Translations under genes and position numbers: made by a program
Shown: positions 50,097-56,054 of the stretch, in pieces
Position numbering within the stretch: position 1 is the stretch's first letter
Layout of the letters: every line of letters begins with the position of its first letter
Notes under the pieces: model-generated
The model's input: the letters and a program-made list of their open reading frames with translations, nothing else
Databases searched by the model: none
Told to the model about the DNA's origin: nothing
IMG/VR virus record: IMGVR_UViG_3300025138_000048
Span: 1 to 56,054 of that record
DNA: 56,054 nucleotides
DNA from: a virus
Reading direction: 5' to 3' (one strand)

Positions 50097-51338
50097 ATGG
50101 CAGTTAAACCTACAATTGGATTAAGTTCATTATCATCTTCAAAACAATCATTTGGGGGTCAGTCTAATGTATTCTCAGGTAGGGTTAAATATGCTATGCT
50201 TGATGATGAAACTCAACCTAAAGCATTTAAAAAATTTGGGGAATGGTCTTCAATAGGGTGTATATTTTTTGATAAAATAAACCAACCAAACCCAAATCCT
50301 CAATTTTCTACAGATAACTTTGCAAGACCTTTATTTCCAAATCAATCTATAATTCCATTAGAAAATGAAATAGTATATATAATGGCATTACCTAATAGTA
50401 AAATACAAAGTAATGTAAATAATTTAAGTTATTATTATTTTCAACCTATTAATATATGGAATAGTGTACACCATAATGCAATACCTGATCCAATTCTTTC
50501 AGATCTTTTACCTCCTTCTCAACAACAAGATTATGAAGAAACACAAGGAGGAGCTGTTAGAAGAGTAACAGATGGAGGTACTGAAATTGATTTAGGTGAT
50601 ACTTTTAATGAAAAATTAAGTATAAGAAATTTATTACCTTATGAAGGTGATAACTTAATACAAGGTAGATGGGGAAATACTTTTAGATTAGGTTCTACTG
50701 TAACAGAAGCTGTAATCCCTAATCCTTGGTCTAGAGAAGGAACTGGTGAAAGTGGTGATCCAATTATTATAATAAAAAACGGACAACATGAAGAAGATAC
50801 AGATCCTTGGGTACCACAAGTAGAAGATATAAATTTAGATTTATCAAATATATATTTAACTTCAACACAAGCTATTCCAATTGGAGTAGCTAGTAGAAAT
50901 TATAGTTCTTATTTTCAACCACCTATTGCCCCTGATAAATTTACAGACCCTCAAATTATTTTATCATCTGGAAGATTACTATTTAATGCTTATAGTGATT
51001 CAATTTTATTATCATCCCAAGATACAATAAATTTAAATTCAGAAAATAGTTTAAATATAGATACAAAAACTACAATAATAAAATCAGATAAAGTATTATT
51101 GGGTGATAAAAATGCAAGAGAATCAATAATATTAGGAGATAAATTTTTAGCTGATTTTCAATCTTTATTATCAACAGTTATGTCTTTATCAGGAGCATTA
51201 CAAACTCCTATAGGAACTGGAATACCTTTTATAATAAATCCTTTAATACCTGTTCCTGCTGTACAAGTACAAAATGCGGCTCAAAAGATGTTAAATAAGA
51301 TTCAACAATATAAATCCCAAGTAAGTAAAAGTAAATAA
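50097..51338 (+). CDS. probable baseplate/spike structural protein
   Basis: A 413-residue protein with no lysines in long stretches and a Ser/Asn-rich fold. The centre has EGDNLIQGRWGNTFRLGS, a block seen in baseplate hub or spike proteins of T4-like marine phages. The C-terminal part has short regular strands (SILLSSQDTINLNSENSLNID) like the beta-helix of gp5-type spikes. Position among baseplate genes agrees. The exact role is inferred. Confidence 0.55.
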   Translation: MAVKPTIGLSSLSSSKQSFGGQSNVFSGRVKYAMLDDETQPKAFKKFGEWSSIGCIFFDKINQPNPNPQFSTDNFARPLFPNQSIIPLENEIVYIMALPNSKIQSNVNNLSYYYFQPINIWNSVHHNAIPDPILSDLLPPSQQQDYEETQGGAVRRVTDGGTEIDLGDTFNEKLSIRNLLPYEGDNLIQGRWGNTFRLGSTVTEAVIPNPWSREGTGESGDPIIIIKNGQHEEDTDPWVPQVEDINLDLSNIYLTSTQAIPIGVASRNYSSYFQPPIAPDKFTDPQIILSSGRLLFNAYSDSILLSSQDTINLNSENSLNIDTKTTIIKSDKVLLGDKNARESIILGDKFLADFQSLLSTVMSLSGALQTPIGTGIPFIINPLIPVPAVQVQNAAQKMLNKIQQYKSQVSKSK

Positions 51339-52990
51339 TGGGTTTAGAAACAGTCATAGTAAAACAAGTAGTTAATGTAGCAAAAGATACTGCTAAAATA
51401 CAAGATTCTTTATCTGTTATGGAGGAGAAACTTATAAATGAAACACTTAAAACAGTTGAAAGATCAGGAATAAATCCTCAATTTTTACAATTTGATGTAG
51501 TTGCTTTAGCTAGAGGAGAAAATGATATTGGACTTGAAGAGATATTAACCCCAGAAAGTATATGTAGTACTCCTTCACTAACTACGGCTCAAAAAGAAAA
51601 TACAAGAAAACAAGTTGAATTACTTCAAAATAATATTTCTAAATTAATTGATAATACTAATAAATTAAAAGAAGCACTAATTACAGTTCAAAGACCATTA
51701 CAAACTTTAGAAGTAACAGCTAATACTTTAAATGTTATAATAACTTCTGTAAAAGTGGGGGTAAAAGTTATTAAAGCTATACCTATCCCAGTAGCTTTTG
51801 GTGCTCCTGCTATAGCAATTCCTTTAAATGTAATAACTATTCTTTCGGATGCTTTAGATCAATTAGATAAATTATTAACTATGGGTAAAGGGGTAGTATC
51901 TTTAATACCTAAACTAATATCAGGAATAATAGGTTTAATATCCCAAGCTATAATAGCAATGGATAAAACCTTATCAATGGTTCAACCATCTTTAGCAATT
52001 TTAGCATTTTTATCAGCTAAAATAGAATTAGGAGATTCTTGCCCTGCTGTTATAGGATCACCTGTTACAGATATTAGTCAATTAGAAATAGATGTAATTG
52101 AAAAAACTCTAAATAATGAAATAAGAAAAGATTTATTAGCAGCAGGAGATTCATCTATACCAGAAATTAATATAGCAAATGAAGAAGATTTAATCAAACA
52201 ATTACAAGCAAATTCTCGAGATCCTTTAATTTACAAGGGATTTGTAATGGTAATTGATTATGATCCTAAAAATAAATTTGCTTTTGACTCTAGAAGAATT
52301 ATATCAACTAGAAATTTTTCTTTATCAAGAGGAGAAAAGTTTTTTACATCAACCGATAAATTTGCTACTCCTTTAACAGGTAATATAGTATTATATAATG
52401 ATCCTCAAAATAAAGCTAGATATTCTTTTAGTTCATCAGTACAAGTATTAGTAGAAGAAATGAAATATAATATAGATCAATATGTAGCAGGATTAACTAT
52501 ACAAATAACAGAAAATGATTTAAATATAGTAAGGGGAGATGGTATTGGTGGTATAGCAGGATCAACAGGTGTTTCTATTACTGGTTTAAATTATTCTGGT
52601 AGTAGTATTAATAATCCTACAGGTTCTTCCTCAGGAATTATAGCTGATTGGACTATAATTGGTAATGATCCTTCTAATGTAGATAATATTTTAACTCCTA
52701 CAACTGGTAATGTATCTGGAACCATTACTACTACAATTCCAAATACAAAAGTAGTAATGAGTGCATTTGGTGGAACTGGAACACAAGGATCTTTTACTAA
52801 TGCTATTTTCAGACTCCAGTTAAATGGTAATCCAATTGCCCGACAAAAAGAAGTATATGCTCAAGAGTTAGAAATTAAAGAATCCCTACCAATATTTCTG
52901 CAGTCAACCGGAATTTGGGATTTTGAAATGATAATGGTAGACAGTGTAGGTTACGGAAATCAAGTAGGTTTTGTAGTTTCCGCAATTTAA
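51338..52990 (+). CDS. large virion structural protein, probably baseplate or tail
   Basis: A 550-residue protein. Residues about 130-240 are hydrophobic and helical (VKVIKAIPIPVAFGAPAIAIP, LISGIIGLISQAIIAMD), and the second half is a beta-rich, Gly/Ser/Thr region ending in SLPIFLQSTGIWDFEMIMVD. The hydrophobic stretch may contact the host membrane during injection. It overlaps the preceding gene by one base in a late cluster. No specific homologue is recognised. Confidence 0.6.
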   Translation: MGLETVIVKQVVNVAKDTAKIQDSLSVMEEKLINETLKTVERSGINPQFLQFDVVALARGENDIGLEEILTPESICSTPSLTTAQKENTRKQVELLQNNISKLIDNTNKLKEALITVQRPLQTLEVTANTLNVIITSVKVGVKVIKAIPIPVAFGAPAIAIPLNVITILSDALDQLDKLLTMGKGVVSLIPKLISGIIGLISQAIIAMDKTLSMVQPSLAILAFLSAKIELGDSCPAVIGSPVTDISQLEIDVIEKTLNNEIRKDLLAAGDSSIPEINIANEEDLIKQLQANSRDPLIYKGFVMVIDYDPKNKFAFDSRRIISTRNFSLSRGEKFFTSTDKFATPLTGNIVLYNDPQNKARYSFSSSVQVLVEEMKYNIDQYVAGLTIQITENDLNIVRGDGIGGIAGSTGVSITGLNYSGSSINNPTGSSSGIIADWTIIGNDPSNVDNILTPTTGNVSGTITTTIPNTKVVMSAFGGTGTQGSFTNAIFRLQLNGNPIARQKEVYAQELEIKESLPIFLQSTGIWDFEMIMVDSVGYGNQVGFVVSAI

Positions 52991-53014
52991 CATTAAATAA
53001 GTTTAATAATATAA

Positions 53015-53024
53015 TATTTATAAA
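53015..53024 (+). promoter_or_regulatory. candidate late promoter (TATTTATAAA)
   Basis: It matches nine of ten bases of the motif and lies four bases before the ATG at 53029. Confidence 0.55.
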
Positions 53025-53028
53025 TAAA

Positions 53029-53376
53029 ATGAAGACGTCAGCCTTAAAATTAATAATAAAAGAAGCAGTAAAAGAAGCAATTCAAGAAGAATTGAAAGAA
53101 ATTTTATTGGAAGCAGTTAAAACTCCAAGAGTTATAACCCAAGCACCAATAACAGAAAATATTAATGCTCCATCACCTATTATACCTCAATCTCCTACAA
53201 TGTCTTCACAAGATAAAAGAGATGCATATAAAAATATATTAGGAGATACAGCTGCATCCTTTACAAGTAATAATGCTCAATCCTTTCAACCTCAAGCAGG
53301 GATGGATACAGCAAATGGAACATTACCTGCTGGTGAAGTTGATATGAATCAAATATTAGGTTTAATGAATAAATAA
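53029..53376 (+). CDS. small virion-associated protein with helical N-terminus
   Basis: A 115-residue protein: an amphipathic helix (LKLIIKEAVKEAIQEELKEI), then a Pro/Gln/Ser-rich linker and a C-terminal MNQILGLMNK. It lies directly before the gp25-like gene, so it is probably a baseplate or tail assembly factor. Function unknown. Confidence 0.62.
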   Translation: MKTSALKLIIKEAVKEAIQEELKEILLEAVKTPRVITQAPITENINAPSPIIPQSPTMSSQDKRDAYKNILGDTAASFTSNNAQSFQPQAGMDTANGTLPAGEVDMNQILGLMNK

Positions 53377-53378
53377 TA

Positions 53379-53786
53379 ATGGCAAGAATAATACAAAGTA
53401 AGTTTCCAATAGACCTTCAACCTAGTAGAGCGGTTGGTTTTGGTTTTCCTTTAAATGGGGATGCTGTCTTTGTACCTACTTATTTTACAAGAGATCAAAT
53501 AAAAGCTAATATGGTTAATTATTTATTAACTAATAAAGGAGAAAGAGTATTTAGACCTCAATTTGGAGCTGATTTAAGAAATTTATTATTCGAAAATATC
53601 TTAGATTCAACCACAGAAGATTTAAAATCTACAATACAGAGCGATATAAATATATTTTTTCCAAATGTAGAAGTAAAAGAAATAAAATTTAATAACCAAC
53701 CAGACGAAAATACTGTTAACTTTACTTTAATTTACCAAATAGTAAATTTTGGAATAGAAGATAGTATAAACATATTACTACAATAA
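53379..53786 (+). CDS. baseplate wedge protein (T4 gp25-like)
   Basis: A 135-residue protein, the size of T4 gp25 (132). NYLLTNKGERVFRPQFGADLR followed by LLFE is the conserved gp25/GPW block, shared with T6SS baseplate proteins. It forms part of the inner baseplate wedge and helps start sheath assembly. It overlaps the gp6-like gene by one base, the usual order in T4-like phages. Confidence 0.9.
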   Translation: MARIIQSKFPIDLQPSRAVGFGFPLNGDAVFVPTYFTRDQIKANMVNYLLTNKGERVFRPQFGADLRNLLFENILDSTTEDLKSTIQSDINIFFPNVEVKEIKFNNQPDENTVNFTLIYQIVNFGIEDSINILLQ

Positions 53787-55648
53787 TGGCTAAATTAGAA
53801 AGAGACATAAGATATATTGATAGAGATTTTAATACAATTAGAAATTCTCTAATACAATATTCTAAAACATATTTTCCAAACACATTTAATGATTTTACGG
53901 ATACTTCTACAGGTATGCTATTTATGGAAATGGCAGCCTATGTAGGAGATGTTCTATCTTTTTATTTAGATAATCAGATACAAGAAACATTTATTCAAAA
54001 AGCAAGACAAACAGAAAATTTATATGCTTTAGCTTATTCTTTAGGATATGTTCCTAAAGTAACAACTGTAGCATCTGTAAAGTTAGACTTTTACCAACAA
54101 GTCCCTGCAAAACAAGTACTTGGAGAATATGTTCCTGATTATGATTATTCACTAATAATACCAGAAAATACTCAAGTTTCATCAAATTTAGACTCAACGC
54201 AAAAATTTATAATTGAAGATGTAATTGATTTTTCTGCATCAAGTTCACTAGATCCAACTACATCAACTGTATACCAAATATCAGGAATTAATCCAACATA
54301 TTTTTTACTTAAAAAAACAAGAAAAGCCATATCTGCTACAGTTACTACACAACAGTTTACATTTAATGCTGCTGTTAAATTTGATACAAGAACAATAAAT
54401 AATAATAATATTATAGGCGTATTAGACGTGATTGACAGTGATGGTAATACTTGGTATGAAGTTCCTAATTTAGCGCAAGAAAACGTATTTAATTCTATTA
54501 GAAACACAAATACTAATGATCCTAATTATGCAATGGATCCTGAAGTACCCTATTTATTAGAATTAAAAACAGTACAAAGAAGATTTGCTACACGTTTTAT
54601 ATCTTCAGGATCATTACAATTACAGTTTGGAGCAGGTAATACTAGATCAACAACAGAACAACTTATACCTAACCCAGATAATGTAGGTTTAGGTTTACCT
54701 TTTGAAAAAACAAAACTTACAACTGCTTTTTCCCCTACAAATTTTGTATTTACAAATACTTATGGGATTGCACCTTATAATACAACTCTAACAGTAAGAT
54801 ATTTAACTGGAGGAGGAGCATCTGCAAATGTTGAAGCTGGAACTTTAACAGGAATTGATGATACTAATATTGTATTTGTAAATCCTGATTTATCAAATAC
54901 TTCTTTAGCAAATACTATTTTTAATTCTGTATCATCAAATAATGAATTAGCAGCTGATGGTGGAATGGATGGAGATACAGTAGAAGAACTTAGACAAAAC
55001 TCATTAGGTAATTTCCAAAATCAATTAAGAACAGTTACAACACAAGATTATTTAGTTAGATCATTATCAATGCCTGCTAATTTAGGTGTTATAGCAAAAG
55101 CACATGCTGAACCCTGTAAAATAGGTGATTACCAAGCAGGAGAATTACCAACAGTATTAGATTTATATGTTTTATCATATAATATAAATAAACAATTAAG
55201 AACAGCTTCTAATGTGTTAAAAAGAAATTTACAAACTTATTTATCTGAATATAGAATGATAAATGATTCTATTACTATTAAAGATGCCTATATAGTTAAT
55301 ATTGAAGTATTATTTGATATAATTGTTTTGCCAAATTACAATAATAGTGAAGTAATAACTAAGTGTGTAGATTCAGTAACAAATTTCTTTAATATAGATA
55401 AATGGCAAATTAATGAACCTATTTTATTAAAAGATATAAATATACTTTTAGATAAAGTAGAAGGAGTACAAACTGTACAAGATGTAACTATAAATAATCT
55501 AGCAGGTGAAGCGTTAGGATATAGTAAATTTTCATATGATATAACAGCTGCAACAATAAAGGGAGTTATTTATCCATCTATAGATCCTATGGTTTTTGAA
55601 GTAAAAAATCCAACACAAGATATTAAAGGTAGAGTGGTACCATTATAA
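53786..55648 (+). CDS. baseplate wedge protein (T4 gp6-like)
   Basis: A 620-residue protein close to T4 gp6 (660). The N-terminus DIRYIDRDFNTIRNSLIQYS and then MLFMEMAAYVGDVLSFYLDNQ is the conserved start of gp6/baseplate J proteins, and the C-terminal half has the domain with ELRQNSLGNFQNQLRTVTTQDY. It builds the ring that holds the wedges together. Position after gp25 supports the call. Confidence 0.9.
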   Translation: MAKLERDIRYIDRDFNTIRNSLIQYSKTYFPNTFNDFTDTSTGMLFMEMAAYVGDVLSFYLDNQIQETFIQKARQTENLYALAYSLGYVPKVTTVASVKLDFYQQVPAKQVLGEYVPDYDYSLIIPENTQVSSNLDSTQKFIIEDVIDFSASSSLDPTTSTVYQISGINPTYFLLKKTRKAISATVTTQQFTFNAAVKFDTRTINNNNIIGVLDVIDSDGNTWYEVPNLAQENVFNSIRNTNTNDPNYAMDPEVPYLLELKTVQRRFATRFISSGSLQLQFGAGNTRSTTEQLIPNPDNVGLGLPFEKTKLTTAFSPTNFVFTNTYGIAPYNTTLTVRYLTGGGASANVEAGTLTGIDDTNIVFVNPDLSNTSLANTIFNSVSSNNELAADGGMDGDTVEELRQNSLGNFQNQLRTVTTQDYLVRSLSMPANLGVIAKAHAEPCKIGDYQAGELPTVLDLYVLSYNINKQLRTASNVLKRNLQTYLSEYRMINDSITIKDAYIVNIEVLFDIIVLPNYNNSEVITKCVDSVTNFFNIDKWQINEPILLKDINILLDKVEGVQTVQDVTINNLAGEALGYSKFSYDITAATIKGVIYPSIDPMVFEVKNPTQDIKGRVVPL

Positions 55649-55657
55649 AAATAAACT

Positions 55658-56054
55658 ATGGCAATATATAAAATTTTCCCTACAAAAGATACTTCATTAT
55701 ATTCAATTTCATCTAGTATGAATACTGGGTTAGATGAAATCTTAGAAGCATCTACCAATATACAAAATACCTTACCTCAAGTTAGCAGATATTTATTACA
55801 ATTTTCACAAACAGAAATAAATAATTGGATCACAACTTACATTTCAGGTTCAGGAGTAACAGTACTTAATACAGATATAGGTGGATCTGATTTTCTATAT
55901 GACCAAACAATGACATCATCTGCTAATTACCCAACACAATCAGATGGTGTAGGATATATAACACCTTCATGGGATTTAATACCATCTTCCTCAACAGGAA
56001 ATGGAAGAGGACAACATTTTAATGTTCAAACACATGGAACTTACTTTATACCTA
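55658..56054 (+). CDS. virion structural protein, N-terminal part (cut by window end)
   Basis: An open frame starting 10 bases after the gp6-like gene and running off the window, with 132 codons visible. The start (YKIFPTKDTSLYSISSSMNTGLDEI) and then PQVSRYLLQFSQTEINNW resemble a DNRLRE-type virion protein commonly following gp6 in marine T4-like phages. It is rich in Ser and Thr. Function is inferred from position. Confidence 0.7.
   Translation, partial: MAIYKIFPTKDTSLYSISSSMNTGLDEILEASTNIQNTLPQVSRYLLQFSQTEINNWITTYISGSGVTVLNTDIGGSDFLYDQTMTSSANYPTQSDGVGYITPSWDLIPSSSTGNGRGQHFNVQTHGTYFIP

Overview
This window reads as a piece of a large, AT-rich, T4-like tailed phage (myovirus) that infects a Bacteroidetes/Flavobacteria-type host. 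All genes lie on the + strand, packed with ATGA or TAATG junctions. T4-type modules are recognisable: family B DNA polymerase, sliding clamp, both clamp-loader subunits, a late sigma factor like gp55, and baseplate wedge proteins like gp25 and gp6. The host assignment is an inference. It rests on about fourteen promoters of the Bacteroides type (TTTG, 20-bp spacer, TAnnTTTA/G), an almost complete lack of Shine-Dalgarno sequences, Bacteroidetes-style lipoproteins, and an Omp28-like secreted protein whose tail resembles a type IX secretion sorting signal. Terminase, portal and capsid genes are not in the window.

Layout. 1-10 kb: replication and folding. A DNA polymerase split into two ORFs, the clamp, Hsp20, GroES and GroEL, gp44- and gp62-like clamp-loader subunits, a nucleotide-modification-associated protein and a Cas4/RecB-type Fe-S nuclease. 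10-21 kb: a surface-glycan cassette with five glycosyltransferases, three NAD-dependent sugar epimerases/reductases, an RmlC-like epimerase, an HldE-type sugar kinase and a methyltransferase. 21-29.4 kb: small proteins, zinc-binding proteins, a membrane-anchored transglycosylase-like protein, a lipoprotein, the Omp28/T9SS-like protein, a SWIM zinc finger and a small outer-membrane barrel behind a structured leader. 29.4-36.8 kb: an HNH protein, a RadA-like ATPase, a membrane-protein cluster, three FkbM-type methyltransferase-like genes, DNA ligase and tRNA-Ala(UGC). 36.8-42.8 kb: a second glycan cluster (GT9, GT-A and DUF6165-like), a thioesterase, a lipoprotein and a chain of very small genes. 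42.8-43.6 kb: a non-coding, GC-richer, palindrome- and repeat-dense island. 43.7-56 kb: a DUF932 protein, an HldE-type nucleotidyltransferase, a probable virion protein, an HD hydrolase, late sigma factor and baseplate genes.

How it fits together. Two promoter classes are visible. Bacteroides-type promoters, probably read by host RNA polymerase, precede early or middle genes. The motif TATTTATAAC precedes mostly structural genes and is a candidate late promoter for the encoded gp55-like factor. Some early promoters share an inverted repeat over the predicted start site and a leader hairpin whose stem sequence changes while pairing is kept. The glycan genes, two halves of an HldE-like heptose pathway and three FkbM-type enzymes suggest that the phage remodels the host surface polysaccharide or decorates its own virions. 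The Hsp20/GroES/GroEL set suggests that it brings its own folding machinery.

Limits. All functional calls come from motif recognition by eye; no database or structure search was run. Many small genes are supported only by tight packing and coding-like translation.
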